A stretch of 64,000 bases of DNA from Spiro-02 sp034114085 (GCA_034114085.1 JAXEWB010000006.1:1-64000); one strand, 5' to 3'; positions 1 through 8,492 are shown, counted from the first letter of the stretch. Notes: generated by a model not told the origin, from the sequence alone. Translations and numbers: made by a program.

Positions 1-605
1 AAGAACGCGCTTTCTCCTATGGATGTCACGCCATTGGGTATCGTGACGCCCGTCAGGCCGACGCAGTGAGCGAACGCCTCCTTTGCGATGCTGATCACGC
101 CATCGGGGATCGTGACGCTCGTCAGGCCGGAGCATCTAAAGAACGCTCCATCCCCTATGGATGTCACGCCCTCGGGGATCGTGACGTCCGTCAGGTCTTT
201 GCAGTCAATGAACGCATAGTTTCCGATGCCCTTCACTTCCGCGCCCCCGATCTTCCCGGGTATCACAAGGACGGCGGGGAGCGAGCCCTCGCGTCCCTGC
301 TTCACGGAGACATTTCCGGATGCGTCCACATCCAGCAGGGCGGAGGCGTCGAACCGCCCGCATACGGTGCATGTCCCGCGGGCGTCCCAGCTATGGGGGG
401 CCTTGTCCTTCTCCACGCCGGGGCAGCACGTGGCCACGTGCCAGTGGAAGCTCCCGTCATGCGTCCAGACCGGCGAGAAAACGTGCTCGTGTTCATCCTC
501 GCAGGACGCGCCGGCCAGCAGGACCGCCAGGGCCAGCAGGACCGCCAGGCCCAGACCGGGCCGGAAGGGGGGGAAGGGATTGAAGCGTCTTCTGTTCATG
601 TTCAT
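1..605 (-). CDS. BspA-like leucine-rich repeat lipoprotein, 3' end cut by the window edge
   Basis: This is a surface lipoprotein reading leftward out of the window, so only about 201 codons are visible. The start at 605 follows a GGAGG five bases upstream. Residues 1-35 form a leucine-rich signal peptide ending in a lipobox (LAGASC). A Cys/His/Trp-rich linker follows, with a CTVCG pair near residue 95. From about residue 130 there are LRR_5 units of the form LTxVTIPxGVTSIGxxAF, at least three of them, running to the edge. Family knowledge: BspA-type repeats are found in adhesins and other surface proteins of host-associated bacteria. What it binds cannot be read from the sequence. GC content is higher than in the neighbouring catabolic genes, which suggests an accessory origin. 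Confidence 0.8.
   Translation of the reverse strand, partial: MNMNRRRFNPFPPFRPGLGLAVLLALAVLLAGASCEDEHEHVFSPVWTHDGSFHWHVATCCPGVEKDKAPHSWDARGTCTVCGRFDASALLDVDASGNVSVKQGREGSLPAVLVIPGKIGGAEVKGIGNYAFIDCKDLTDVTIPEGVTSIGDGAFFRCSGLTSVTIPDGVISIAKEAFAHCVGLTGVTIPNGVTSIGESAF
513..548 (-). repeat. Perfect 18-bp tandem duplication inside the signal peptide
   Basis: Two identical 18-bp units (513-530 and 531-548) lie head to tail. Translated on the minus strand they give the hydrophobic hexapeptide LAVLLA twice. A change in copy number would keep the reading frame and alter only the length of the signal-peptide core. Confidence 0.85.
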
Positions 606-961
606 CTATACCTCCAGGTAATGATGTCGGCTTCTGCGCCGGGCCCGTTGTCCGGCCAGTTGCAGAACTGATTCTTTGAAATCAGTTTCTATCTCGGCGC
701 AGGAAAAGTCAAGCATTTTACTTCCTCCGAGGAGATTCCCGGACTGGAAAAAGACGGCGCCAAAAAAACCAAGGACATGTTGATCATTTTACATGGTTTC
801 GCCGCGGCCAGTTCCCGACGGTCTGGCCGGCAACACCGAAATCCCTTTTCACGTATCTACTGGCGGTCCCGTTGGCGACTCCCGCAGCCGTAGCGCTGTT
901 CCCGGTATCCTGTTGGGAGGCTCCATGGGGAAAAAAGCATTTGGGGCCAGCTTTCATCGGC

Positions 962-1222
962 ATGTTGATCCCTTTCGCCTTCCTGTTGGCGACGAGTTGC
1001 GCTACCATCACGGATCTGGGCCTGAATCCTAGCACAACTTCCGTCGCTGAAGGCAGGGCGTATTATCGCATTGTCACAGATCGCAAGGGTAACTGGGTAA
1101 GACAGATTTATACGGAAGCTCCGACCTGGCGGATGAATATTGTAAAACCGCAGGGTTTAATTCGGCAAGCAAGTAACAAAGGTGAAAGCGCCTGGGGGGC
1201 CATCGATACCGGCACCGAATAA
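962..1222 (+). CDS. Small putative lipoprotein
   Basis: I do not recognise this 86-residue product. The short N-terminus is hydrophobic and ends in a lipobox (LLATSC, cysteine at residue 13). It is followed by a polar domain containing RAYYRIVTDRKGNW and a C-terminal GAIDTGTE. The frame is open upstream to about 872, but a start there would place a non-signal stretch before the lipobox, so I chose the ATG at 962; no convincing Shine-Dalgarno sequence precedes it. The upstream sequence looks degraded, so this may be the tail of a damaged gene. A GC-rich hairpin begins eight bases after the stop. Confidence 0.4.
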   Translation: MLIPFAFLLATSCATITDLGLNPSTTSVAEGRAYYRIVTDRKGNWVRQIYTEAPTWRMNIVKPQGLIRQASNKGESAWGAIDTGTE

Positions 1223-1229
1223 GAAAACA

Positions 1230-1245
1230 GCCGGCTTACGCCGGC
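1230..1245 (-). terminator. Hairpin between convergent genes
   Basis: GCCGGC, a TTAC loop and GCCGGC form a perfect hairpin. Read on the minus strand it is followed by TGTTTTCTT, so it best fits as the terminator of the minus-strand gene ending at 1269. It could also serve the plus-strand gene ending at 1222. Confidence 0.6.
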
Positions 1246-1268
1246 CGTAACCTTCCCATGCTGGACAA

Positions 1269-1889
1269 TCAGTAGCTGAACGCGACGCCCAGATGCGGGA
1301 TAATCTCGCAGCCAAAAATTGAAACGTCTATTGAACTCAATGTATCTCCTGCCAAGCCCGTCTTGTAGGAAATGGAGAAGGGCGACGCCAACATCAATCC
1401 GCCATATACCGAGAACCCTGATACGATGATCTGGTTGATTCTCCGGCGTCTGACCTTCTGTTCAAGCATCCATAGCTGCCAGTCCTGAATATCCGCCGTC
1501 GCAAGCTCCGACACACGGAGCTTGCGGAAGCCGGGGTAGGTCCTCGCATAGAGTTCGAGTCTCCGCCGGTTGTTCGTCACATACTCAACGGACAACGGCT
1601 CTCCTGCGCCAAGCTCTTTCTGCCTGAGGTACTTGCTCTTGCCCGGCGTCCGGAACTGGACGGCCCAGGGTACGAAAAGGCTGTCCGCCACGTCCAGACT
1701 GATGTCCTGGAGCATCGCCGTCGCTTTCGAGCAAGCGGCCAGACAATCCTTCCTCATTCCGTGGTACTGGATGTCCAACGGATGGGATTCGGCGAAACGC
1801 CGGCTTTTGTAGTCCCAGAATCGCGCCCACCACCAGACGGATCCGTCCTTCCGGCCCCTCCTGAAAAGAGAAAACGGAGCGTGCATCAT
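1269..1889 (-). pseudogene. Tyrosine integrase N-terminus fused to an unrelated C-terminal segment
   Basis: The start at 1889 (MMHAPFSLF) follows a GGAGG at seven bases. Residues 1 to about 155 look like the arm-binding and SAM-like N-terminal domains of a phage-type integrase (GSVWWWARFWDYKSRRF, then TADIQDWQLWMLEQK). The catalytic half with its R..HxxR..Y residues is absent. After the basic stretch KVRRRRINQ the sequence changes to glycine- and serine-rich beta-strand-like text and ends in HLGVAFSY, an aromatic C-terminus typical of outer-membrane barrels. I infer a deletion that joined an integrase to the end of another gene, which kept its terminator. The tRNA gene 127 bp upstream is a common integration target. 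Confidence 0.6.
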
Positions 1890-1983
1890 CGACTTCCCTC
1901 CAGGATCGTGTAACAATTCGTGTTACCCCGACTCCGGACAATCGACGCGCACCTCCGTTTTCGGTCGGCGTTTGCCTGTGCTT

Positions 1984-2006
1984 AACTCGTTTGGTAAGAA
2001 CGAGTT
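1984..2006 (-). terminator. Hairpin 3' of tRNA-Leu
   Basis: AACTCGTT and AACGAGTT form a perfect 8-bp stem with a 7-base loop, starting 11 bases after the tRNA 3' end. No T-run follows, so termination here would be weak; an RNA-processing role is equally possible. Confidence 0.45.
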
Positions 2007-2016
2007 GTCAAATTTA

Positions 2017-2100
2017 TGCGGCAGACTGGACTTGAACCAGCATAGCCTTTCGACCACTAGCACCTCAAGCTAGCGTGTCTACCAATTCCACCACTGCCGC
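2017..2100 (-). tRNA. tRNA-Leu (anticodon GAG)
   Basis: The reverse strand folds as a class II tRNA: acceptor GCGGCAG pairs with CTGCCGC, discriminator A, anticodon stem CTAGC/GCTAG around the loop TTGAGGT, a short variable arm, and T-arm GGTTCAAGTCC. The CCA end is not encoded. Its position next to an integrase remnant suggests it served as an attachment site. Confidence 0.95.
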
Positions 2101-2299
2101 ATGGCGTCCTTGCGAACGTTGCCAACATACACTATAGAACACGTCTTAGTCAAGTAATATGGAGAAAAAGAGGGCATAATCCTTTTGTACGGAAGGTTGT
2201 TGCATCATGTGAGAAGCAACTGAAATATTCATTCTGGGCTGATTGGTTTCTGCGTGAGAAAAACACCGGAGCTGATGGTATATGACGATAAAGTTTTTA

Positions 2300-2328
2300 T
2301 TGACAAACTATAAATGTCATACAATAAT
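2300..2328 (+). promoter_or_regulatory. Candidate upstream promoter of the catabolic operon
   Basis: TTGACA (2300-2305), a 17-bp spacer and AATAAT (2323-2328). A second, better placed promoter lies at 2360-2387. The region 2101-2299 holds nothing else I can identify. Confidence 0.45.
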
Positions 2329-2359
2329 ACATTTCATCATTCAGTCGTGAAATTTTACC

Positions 2360-2387
2360 TTGACAAATGAGCTATACGTATTACAAT
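2360..2387 (+). promoter_or_regulatory. Sigma-70 promoter of the TTT/aldolase operon
   Basis: TTGACA (2360-2365), a 16-bp spacer and TACAAT (2382-2387). The expected start of transcription is near 2394, just upstream of the palindromic operator at 2419-2436. Confidence 0.65.
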
Positions 2388-2418
2388 GGGTGTAGAATCA
2401 AATCAAATATGATAATGA

Positions 2419-2436
2419 TTTATCATATATGATAAA
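2419..2436 (+). promoter_or_regulatory. Palindromic operator, probably for the IclR regulator
   Basis: TTTATCATATATGATAAA is a perfect 18-bp palindrome between the promoter and the first gene. Its 12-bp core ATCATATATGAT recurs at 8624-8635 upstream of the isomerase gene. A second inverted pair (ATATGATAA, then TTATCATAT) overlaps its left side, so more than one dimer may bind. Linking it to the IclR protein at 7710-8492 is inference from position. Confidence 0.65.
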
Positions 2437-2451
2437 AAAGAGGAGAAGCAT

Positions 2452-3423
2452 ATGAAAAAATGCGCTGTGATTGTGATTGCCATTGCATTGTGCGCTAGCG
2501 TTTCGCTGTTTGCGCAGGGTGGCAAGGAAAGTACTTTCCCGAATAAACAGATTACGATTATCTGTCAGGCCAACCCCGGTGGCTCTTCCGATTTGAATTG
2601 CCGCACGATTGCCCCTGGAATGGAATCGGTTCTTGGAGTTCCCGTAACGGTTGAAAACAGACCTGGTGCTGGTGGTGGTATCGGCATTTCGTATGCCGCC
2701 GCGTCGAAGCCCGATGGCTATACCATTGCACATCTCCCGCTCGATATCGCCCAGCTCAAGCCCGCAGGCAATGCGGAAGTCACTCCCGAGGATTTCCGTT
2801 TCCTTGCCCGCGTCTCCTATCATCCGGCGGCAATCGCAGTCAAGGCTAATTCACCAATCAAGACCATCGAGGATTTCATCGCCGCAGCCAAGGCGAATCC
2901 CGGTAAGATCACTGTCGGTAATTCTGGAACCGGCGCCGTTTGGCATCTTGCCGCCGCACAGTTTGAACAAGCTGCCGGCATTACCCTCAATCATATCCCC
3001 TTTGAAGGTGCCGCTCCTTCCATTACCGCATTGATGGGCGGGCATATCGATGCAATCTGCGCTTCTGCCGCTGAAGTCCGTTCACAGGTTCAGAGCGGTG
3101 ATCTCCGACTTCTGGCTGTATGTGCCGATGAACGTTTCGGACTGTTCCCCGAAGTTCCGACCGCCAAGGAACGCGGTATAGACGTAAGCGTTCTTTGCTG
3201 GCTGGCCTTCGGCGTTCCCAAGGATACTCCAGATGAAGTTTTCAATGTGTTACTGGATGCCATGAGAAAATCCTATAACAGCGATACATATCAATCGATG
3301 TTGGCGTCCAATGGGTATGTCCCCGGATGGATGGAACCCGCAGAAATTCAGGCGTATGCGATGGCTGAATATGAAGTCTATCGCAAACTGATTCCCCAAG
3401 TTCTGGGATATCCCGAAGTCTGA
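2452..3423 (+). CDS. TTT-family periplasmic solute receptor (TctC-like)
   Basis: This 323-residue protein is the extracytoplasmic binding component of a tripartite tricarboxylate transporter. A signal peptide (about residues 1-21, ending LFAQGG) lacks a lipobox cysteine, so the mature protein should be soluble in the periplasm. Family marks include the N-terminal FPNKQITIICQANPGGSSD, the RPGAGGGIG loop and FEGAAPSITALMGGHIDA. It would capture a carboxylate and deliver it to the TctB/TctA-like proteins encoded directly downstream. The ligand cannot be read from the sequence; the aldolases in the operon point to a sugar acid. The ATG follows an AGGAG motif. Upstream lie a sigma-70 promoter and a palindromic operator. 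Confidence 0.92.
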   Translation: MKKCAVIVIAIALCASVSLFAQGGKESTFPNKQITIICQANPGGSSDLNCRTIAPGMESVLGVPVTVENRPGAGGGIGISYAAASKPDGYTIAHLPLDIAQLKPAGNAEVTPEDFRFLARVSYHPAAIAVKANSPIKTIEDFIAAAKANPGKITVGNSGTGAVWHLAAAQFEQAAGITLNHIPFEGAAPSITALMGGHIDAICASAAEVRSQVQSGDLRLLAVCADERFGLFPEVPTAKERGIDVSVLCWLAFGVPKDTPDEVFNVLLDAMRKSYNSDTYQSMLASNGYVPGWMEPAEIQAYAMAEYEVYRKLIPQVLGYPEV

Positions 3424-3490
3424 TCTGATATTCGGTTTTCAGTTAAACAACCATATTTCCATGCTTCCTCGTCGTAAAGGGGAGGCATGG

Positions 3491-3973
3491 ATGATACTAC
3501 AGGAAGGACTGTATATGGCAGAAATAATTGTAAGTTCGCTTGGTACGGCGTTGAGCATATTCCTATTTGTGTTCGCACAAGGGTTTACTGGTTCTGGGAG
3601 GGCTGGTGTTCCAAGCGCGGCGTTTTTCCCTATTGTAATCAGTGTAGTTCTGATGTTCTTGAGCGTATACAACATTATCAAGTCGGTAATGAGGATTAGA
3701 AAAGAGAAAAAGGCCGGTACCTATCAGAAGGCCGTATTCGTGAAAGGTAAAGTATTTCAAATACTCGCCGTAGTTGGCCTAATGGTTCTCTATGCCATTC
3801 TTTGGAATGTCCATGTCGGTCATTTCCTGTTGAATTCCATTATAGTGTTCGTTCCTATTTCAATTCTGTTGAGCGATGAAACCGTTTGGTGGAAAAGTGC
3901 GATTTTTACAGCCTGCTTGGTTGTATTCATCTATGTGCTGTTCACGTATCTGTTGCGTGTGAGACTTTGGTAG
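3491..3973 (+). CDS. TTT-family small membrane subunit (TctB-like)
   Basis: This 160-residue protein has four predicted membrane segments: about residues 12-30, 40-60, 87-107 and 115-155 (the last region probably two helices). That layout and its place between a TctC-like and a TctA-like gene identify the small permease subunit. I chose the ATG at 3491 because GGGGAGG precedes it; a second ATG at 3515 with AGGAAGG is an equal alternative and would give MAEIIVSS as N-terminus. Family knowledge: TctB is poorly conserved and assists the large permease in sodium- or proton-driven uptake. Confidence 0.85.
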   Translation: MILQEGLYMAEIIVSSLGTALSIFLFVFAQGFTGSGRAGVPSAAFFPIVISVVLMFLSVYNIIKSVMRIRKEKKAGTYQKAVFVKGKVFQILAVVGLMVLYAILWNVHVGHFLLNSIIVFVPISILLSDETVWWKSAIFTACLVVFIYVLFTYLLRVRLW

Positions 3974-3983
3974 GAGGGTGGGG

Positions 3984-5534
3984 ATGGATATGTTTTTGAA
4001 CGCTTTGCCCGCGGTTTTTGCTCCCCAGGTCCTTTTATACACCTTTGCTGGTGTCGCTCTAGGGATGTTCGTGGGTGCTATGCCAGGACTGTCCGCTACC
4101 ATGGGGGTTGCGATTCTGTTACCCCTGACCTTCTGGGTCGAGCCGAAAGCCGGACTGGGCATGTTGCTGGGCATTTACAACTCCGCGATATACGCAGGTG
4201 GCATTTCTGCGATTCTGCTTGGTGTGCCTGGAACTCCCGCGTCAATCGCATCGACGTTTGATGGAACAAAAATATCGAAGCGAGGTCAGCCTACTTTGGC
4301 ATTGTGGATCAATACCGTCTATTCCGTTCTCGGCGGTTTGGTCGGTGTCCTGCTTCTTTGCTTGGCGTCATTCCCGATTGCTAAGTTTGCCTTGCGGTTC
4401 GGGCCTCCTGAGTATGCGATGGTCGCTCTGTTCGGCCTGTCCATGATGGTCGCCGTATCCGGAAAAAGTGTTTCAAAGGGAATCATGGTCGGTTTTATTG
4501 GCCTTGGGTTGGCGATGGTCGGCATGGATCCAATGCATGGTGTAAAACGCTATACGTTCGGACAGTTCATCCTGCTTGACGGTTTCTCCTTCGTGCCAAT
4601 CATGATTGGCCTGTTCGGTATTGGCGAGGCGTTGAAGCAATTGTCCGAGACCCCGGTTCCGAAGTGGAAACTTGCGGGAAAGGTCAAAAGTGCTTCGTCG
4701 GTAAATCTTTCCGATTTTGTCCATGAAGAGAAGAACGCCAAGAGACGCATGACGTTGAAAGAAATGTGGCAGACCAAGTGGGCGTTTCTGTTTACCTGTG
4801 TCGTCAGCGTTTTCGTCGGTGCGATTCCTGGTACCGGCGGTGATATAGCGGCTTTGGTTTCCTGGACCGAATGCAAATCGTTCTCCAAGGAGAAGGAGCT
4901 GTACGGCGAAGGTTCTGTCGAAGCTCTTGCCGTGACCTGCGCGGCGAACAACGCCTGTATCGGCGGAGCCATGACTACGATGCTGACGCTGGGTATCCCC
5001 GGAGATTCCGTTACTGCGATTCTGATTGGCGCGTTGATGATGTACAACTATACACCGGGGCCGCTGTTGTTTGCTGAGCATCCCGACATGGTTCAGATAT
5101 TATTCTTGTTGCTTGCCGTATGTAACATCATGATTTTGTTCTTGGGAAACTTTGGTTCAAAACTGTTTGCGAAATTCACGAAACTGCCGAGATCATGGAT
5201 TTCCACAACAATCATCGTCTTTTCGTTGGTCGGTTCCTATGCAATCCAGAATAGTGCGTTTGACGTTTTCGTCTGTTTGTGCGCCGGAATCCTTGGATTT
5301 GTCATGGCCAAAGGTGATTTCCCTACCGGACCGATTGTCCTGGCGTTGATTCTCGGAGAAATGGTCGAATCCAATTTCATTAGATCCATGATGTTGCCAC
5401 CGGGGACTTATTCAACGTTCTTTGTAAGGCCCATTTCATTGATTCTGATCATTCTGATTGTACTCTCTTTGTTCGGACAGCCTCTGTTCAAACTGATAAA
5501 GAAAATGATTGTAAAGAAAAAAGGAGGCAACTGA
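3984..5534 (+). CDS. TTT-family large permease (TctA-like)
   Basis: This 516-residue integral membrane protein is the transport channel of the TTT system, with about 12 hydrophobic segments. The conserved TctA features are visible: VGAMPGLSATMGVAILLPLTF near the N-terminus, YNSAIYAGGISAILLGVPGTP, and the second inverted copy VGAIPGTGGDIAALVSW followed by TLGIPGDSVTAILIGAL. The ATG at 3984 has AGGAGGG upstream; an in-frame GTG two codons earlier is less likely. The gene lies 10 bp after the TctB-like gene and its stop codon overlaps the start of the HpaI-like aldolase (TGATG), indicating translational coupling. Confidence 0.95.
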   Translation: MDMFLNALPAVFAPQVLLYTFAGVALGMFVGAMPGLSATMGVAILLPLTFWVEPKAGLGMLLGIYNSAIYAGGISAILLGVPGTPASIASTFDGTKISKRGQPTLALWINTVYSVLGGLVGVLLLCLASFPIAKFALRFGPPEYAMVALFGLSMMVAVSGKSVSKGIMVGFIGLGLAMVGMDPMHGVKRYTFGQFILLDGFSFVPIMIGLFGIGEALKQLSETPVPKWKLAGKVKSASSVNLSDFVHEEKNAKRRMTLKEMWQTKWAFLFTCVVSVFVGAIPGTGGDIAALVSWTECKSFSKEKELYGEGSVEALAVTCAANNACIGGAMTTMLTLGIPGDSVTAILIGALMMYNYTPGPLLFAEHPDMVQILFLLLAVCNIMILFLGNFGSKLFAKFTKLPRSWISTTIIVFSLVGSYAIQNSAFDVFVCLCAGILGFVMAKGDFPTGPIVLALILGEMVESNFIRSMMLPPGTYSTFFVRPISLILIILIVLSLFGQPLFKLIKKMIVKKKGGN

Positions 5535-6313
5535 TGAATGATCTCAAACAGAAGTTGCGTAATTGTGAGTATGTAAAGGGAATGCATACCTCTCTCTCCG
5601 ACGCCAGCGTCACCGAACTGTGCGGTATGATTGGTTTCGATTTCATATGGATCGATACCGAACATTCCGCCATCGACTACTATACATTGGAGACCCATCT
5701 GATAGCGGCTCGTGCAGCCGGAACGAAATCCTTGGTTCGTATCCCCTGGAACGATCCGATTCTAGCGAAGAGGGTACTGGAGATGGGGCCGGACGGAATT
5801 ATCGTACCTGTCGTGAACACTCCTGAAGAATTGGACAAAGCTATGAAGAGCACGCTGTATCCCCCTAACGGGACACGTGGGTTCGGTCCTGTCCGGGCTG
5901 CGGACTATGGCATCACCGATGCCAATGATTTCATCGCCAAGAAGAGCCTTGACCTGATTCGGTGCGTCCAGATTGAATCGTTCATCGCCGTTGAGAATCT
6001 TGAGGAAATGGCGAAGAATCCTTGGATTGACTGCTTTATTTTTGGACCTTGCGATTTGTCCGGATCCATCAATGAGTTGAACCACGTTTTTGAGCCAAAC
6101 ACCCAGAAATTGATCAAGCAGGCCATCGCTACATTGAAGAAAGCAGGAAAGAGCATCGGCGTATCCACCGGGTCAGATGATCCCGCGGTACTCAAAGCTT
6201 GGTACGACATGGGAATCAACATGATCAGCGCCGGTACCGACTATCTGCACATCGCCAACAGCTCAAAGAAGGTATTCGCCGCGTTAAGCGACTTGGAAAA
6301 GGGAGCTGTCTGA
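5534..6313 (+). CDS. HpcH/HpaI-family class II aldolase
   Basis: This 259-residue cytoplasmic enzyme belongs to the metal-dependent pyruvate aldolases that split 2-keto-3-deoxy acids into pyruvate and an aldehyde. The catalytic histidine lies in WIDTEHSAID (about residue 44), followed by LVRIPWNDP, the GPDGIIVPVVNTPEE segment and YPPNGTRGFGP. The metal and substrate loop is QIESFIAVENLEEM and FGPCDLSGS. The length matches the family. It overlaps the TctA-like gene by one base and the DapA-like gene by one base, so the transporter and both aldolases are probably translated as a unit. The exact substrate is unknown; 2-keto-3-deoxy sugar acids are the usual class. Confidence 0.92.
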   Translation: MNDLKQKLRNCEYVKGMHTSLSDASVTELCGMIGFDFIWIDTEHSAIDYYTLETHLIAARAAGTKSLVRIPWNDPILAKRVLEMGPDGIIVPVVNTPEELDKAMKSTLYPPNGTRGFGPVRAADYGITDANDFIAKKSLDLIRCVQIESFIAVENLEEMAKNPWIDCFIFGPCDLSGSINELNHVFEPNTQKLIKQAIATLKKAGKSIGVSTGSDDPAVLKAWYDMGINMISAGTDYLHIANSSKKVFAALSDLEKGAV

Positions 6314-7218
6314 TGATCAAGATGCAAGGTGTCATTATCCCGATTGTCACTCCATTTACATCCGATGATAAAATCGACATCGAGGCGTTGCATCGATTGG
6401 TTGATTATTTGATAGATAATGGTGTCGATAGTCTGTATCCCAATGGTACGACCGGGGAGATGTTGAAGCTGACGCTGGAAGAACGGAAGCTGGTGGCCGA
6501 GGAAGTCCAGGAGGCCGCCGCCGGGCGAATTCCGGTATTCGTGCAGGTCGGGGCGCCTACTACCGCGCAGACGGTTGAACTTGCGAAGCATGCGGTATCC
6601 ATCGGTGCCGCAGGCATTGGAGTCGTAACGCCACAGTTCTTCGGAGTAAATTTCAGGGAAATGGTGGAATTCTATGTTCAGGTGTCCAATAGCGTACCTG
6701 CTGATTTTCCTGTCTATTTATACAATATTCCACAGTGTGCGGCGAATGATATCACCCCTGAAATGGTCGAGGCGATTTTGAAACGGACGAAGAATGTCGT
6801 TGGAATCAAGTATAGTTTCGCGGATTTTATCCGATTGAAAGACTACCTGCTATGTGCGGACGGACAGTTTGATGTCGTGGTCGGCCCTGACAGGTTGTTC
6901 CTTCCCGGTTTGGCGATGGGGTGCGTCGGTGTCGTGACTGGATGCGCCCAGTGCGGGCCAGCACCTTTCGTACAAGTATACAGGAAGTTCAAGGAAGGGG
7001 ATATGGCTGGTGCGCTGGCGGCTTCACGCCAGTCCTCAGAATTTGCGGAAATCGTCAAGGCTGGTGCTAATATGGCGTATTTTAAGGCGGCTATGGAGTA
7101 CAATGGCCTTGGAAAGACCCATATGCGGGCGCCCGCCCTTGATTTGACCGATCCAGAACGTAAGGAATTGTTTTTGCAATTGGAAACTTATGAACGGAAA
7201 TATGGAATAAAGAGGTAA
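6313..7218 (+). CDS. DapA/NanA-family class I aldolase or dehydratase
   Basis: This 301-residue TIM-barrel enzyme has the family GTTGE motif (YPNGTTGEM, residues 42-50), the catalytic tyrosine in YLYNIP (residue 137) and the Schiff-base lysine in VVGIKYS (residue 166). The start MIKMQGVIIPIVTPF is typical, and its ATG overlaps the preceding stop codon. Members include dihydrodipicolinate synthase, N-acetylneuraminate lyase and several 2-keto-3-deoxy sugar-acid aldolases or dehydratases. Placement in a sugar-acid type operon with no lysine genes nearby argues for a catabolic member. Which reaction it performs cannot be told from motifs alone. Confidence 0.9.
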   Translation: MIKMQGVIIPIVTPFTSDDKIDIEALHRLVDYLIDNGVDSLYPNGTTGEMLKLTLEERKLVAEEVQEAAAGRIPVFVQVGAPTTAQTVELAKHAVSIGAAGIGVVTPQFFGVNFREMVEFYVQVSNSVPADFPVYLYNIPQCAANDITPEMVEAILKRTKNVVGIKYSFADFIRLKDYLLCADGQFDVVVGPDRLFLPGLAMGCVGVVTGCAQCGPAPFVQVYRKFKEGDMAGALAASRQSSEFAEIVKAGANMAYFKAAMEYNGLGKTHMRAPALDLTDPERKELFLQLETYERKYGIKR

Positions 7219-7221
7219 TGG

Positions 7222-7674
7222 ATGATCATTGACTTTATTGCGAATATATTGCGATACGAAAAGACCCTTCCTCAACTGCGGGCGGTATACCAAGTGATTC
7301 AGAGCGGTGCATTGGAAAATGTCGAGGTTGGACAGTACAAGACCGATAATCCGAAGGTCCGCTATAATGTATTTACCTATGACACGGAGAAGGATGCCGC
7401 CGACATGTATGAAATTCATGAGCGGGAGATCGACGTGCAGATTTTGCTGGAAGGTCAGGAACGGATGGACATCGCATGGGCTTCCCCCATCGATATCGTA
7501 GTGCCGTATGATTCTTCAAAAGACGCTGCGTTTGTCACTGGAAAATTGTGTACAAGCTATCATGCCGCTCCAGGGAAAGTCGCGATTTTCTTTCCTGGAG
7601 AACCCCATGCGCCGAATCTGAAGGACGGTACTCCGAATACAGTGAAAAAAGTCGTATTCAAATTACTCAGCTAG
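7222..7674 (+). CDS. YhcH/YjgK/YiaL-family sugar-anomerase-like protein
   Basis: This 150-residue beta-barrel protein matches the DUF386/YhcH family, seen in KVRYNVFTYDTEKDAADMYEIHEREIDVQ (given here only as its boundaries, about residues 50-78), LLEGQERMDIA and PGKVAIFFPGEPHAPNL. The conserved E-x-H-x-x-x-x-D-x-Q and P-G-E-x-H residues are present. Family knowledge: E. coli members sit in sialate and related operons, and NanQ acts as a sialate anomerase. Here it follows the DapA-like gene by three bases and is probably a sugar-acid anomerase or lactone-handling helper of the pathway. A hairpin terminator follows. Confidence 0.85.
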   Translation: MIIDFIANILRYEKTLPQLRAVYQVIQSGALENVEVGQYKTDNPKVRYNVFTYDTEKDAADMYEIHEREIDVQILLEGQERMDIAWASPIDIVVPYDSSKDAAFVTGKLCTSYHAAPGKVAIFFPGEPHAPNLKDGTPNTVKKVVFKLLS

Positions 7675-7700
7675 TTTTAGTACGAATGAATGCGATTTCT

Positions 7701-7728
7701 GATCGGGGCTTATGTAGAGGCCCCGATC
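7701..7728. terminator. Shared hairpin between convergent genes
   Basis: GATCGGGGC (7701-7709) and GCCCCGATC (7720-7728) form a 9-bp stem with a 10-base loop. It lies between the end of the first catabolic operon and the end of the convergent regulator gene, whose stop codon is inside it. Only TTT follows on the plus strand. Confidence 0.65.
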
Positions 7729-8492
7729 TTTGCTGATATCGCACTCGCGGAAGACAGTACTTGATTTTTCAAACGTTCAAAACTGACGGGATTGCTGTAG
7801 GTGGCGAATTGACCTGTGATACCGATAGCGGCGATTGCTTTTCCCGTATGGTCGAAAATCGGTGCTGCGACACACCCTATGCCTTGGGAGAATTCCTCCA
7901 TATCGCAGGCATAGCCAAGTTTCTTCGCTTGATTCACATGGTTGAGGAATTCAAGTTTGTCCACAATGCTCTTGTCTGTGGCCTGTACGAGTTGCGTTTT
8001 CTGTATGAACGCTATTTTCGCATCCTCGTCTAGATTGCCACATAGGATTTTTCCCGCAGCGCTTAGGTTGACGGCGATAGGCGTCCTCAGCGGGGCGACA
8101 ATGCTGACGGGGATGTTTGGAAACACGACTTGGGTATACATGACGGAATCATTGTCCAAGACCGCGAACTGGCTCGTCTGATTGGTGATGGCGGAAAGAC
8201 GTTGCATTTCCTCCTTCGCAATCGTCTCGATATCGATGTTCTGATACGCCGTCTGGGCGAACTGGAGGAATTTGAGACCGAGCGAGTATGTTGAGGCAGC
8301 CCCCTTGTGCTCATTCAGATATCCCCTGACGGTGAGCGTCTTGATTAGTCTGGAGGCCGAGGCGGATGGAATCCGGCAGGCTTCAGCGATTTCTTTGACC
8401 GTAGCCTGTTTATGTGTCAATAGATACTCAAGTATATCGATAGTCCTGTCTACCGCGGGGACTTTTCCATAGGAATCTTTTTCAGTGGTCAT
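7710..8492 (-). CDS. IclR-family transcriptional regulator
   Basis: This 260-residue regulator has an N-terminal winged helix (about residues 12-75; AVDRTIDILEYLL, then TVKEIAEACRIPSASASRLI) and a C-terminal ligand-binding domain with the family's LSAAGKILCG and the FSQGIGCVAAPIFDHTGKAI stretch (within residues 195-225). It sits between the two halves of the catabolic locus, convergent with the first and divergent from the second. The palindrome ATCATATATGAT occurs upstream of both flanking transcription units, so it is the obvious candidate for local control by a pathway intermediate. The start ATG follows GAAAGGG. I infer repression, as is usual in the family, but activation is possible. 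Confidence 0.92.
   Translation of the reverse strand: MTTEKDSYGKVPAVDRTIDILEYLLTHKQATVKEIAEACRIPSASASRLIKTLTVRGYLNEHKGAASTYSLGLKFLQFAQTAYQNIDIETIAKEEMQRLSAITNQTSQFAVLDNDSVMYTQVVFPNIPVSIVAPLRTPIAVNLSAAGKILCGNLDEDAKIAFIQKTQLVQATDKSIVDKLEFLNHVNQAKKLGYACDMEEFSQGIGCVAAPIFDHTGKAIAAIGITGQFATYSNPVSFERLKNQVLSSASAISAKIGAST

Noticed and set aside
690..790. Plus-strand text KVKHFTSSEEIPGLEKDG that faintly recalls an integrase C-terminus
   Set aside because: No start codon, too short, and the resemblance is too weak to call a remnant.
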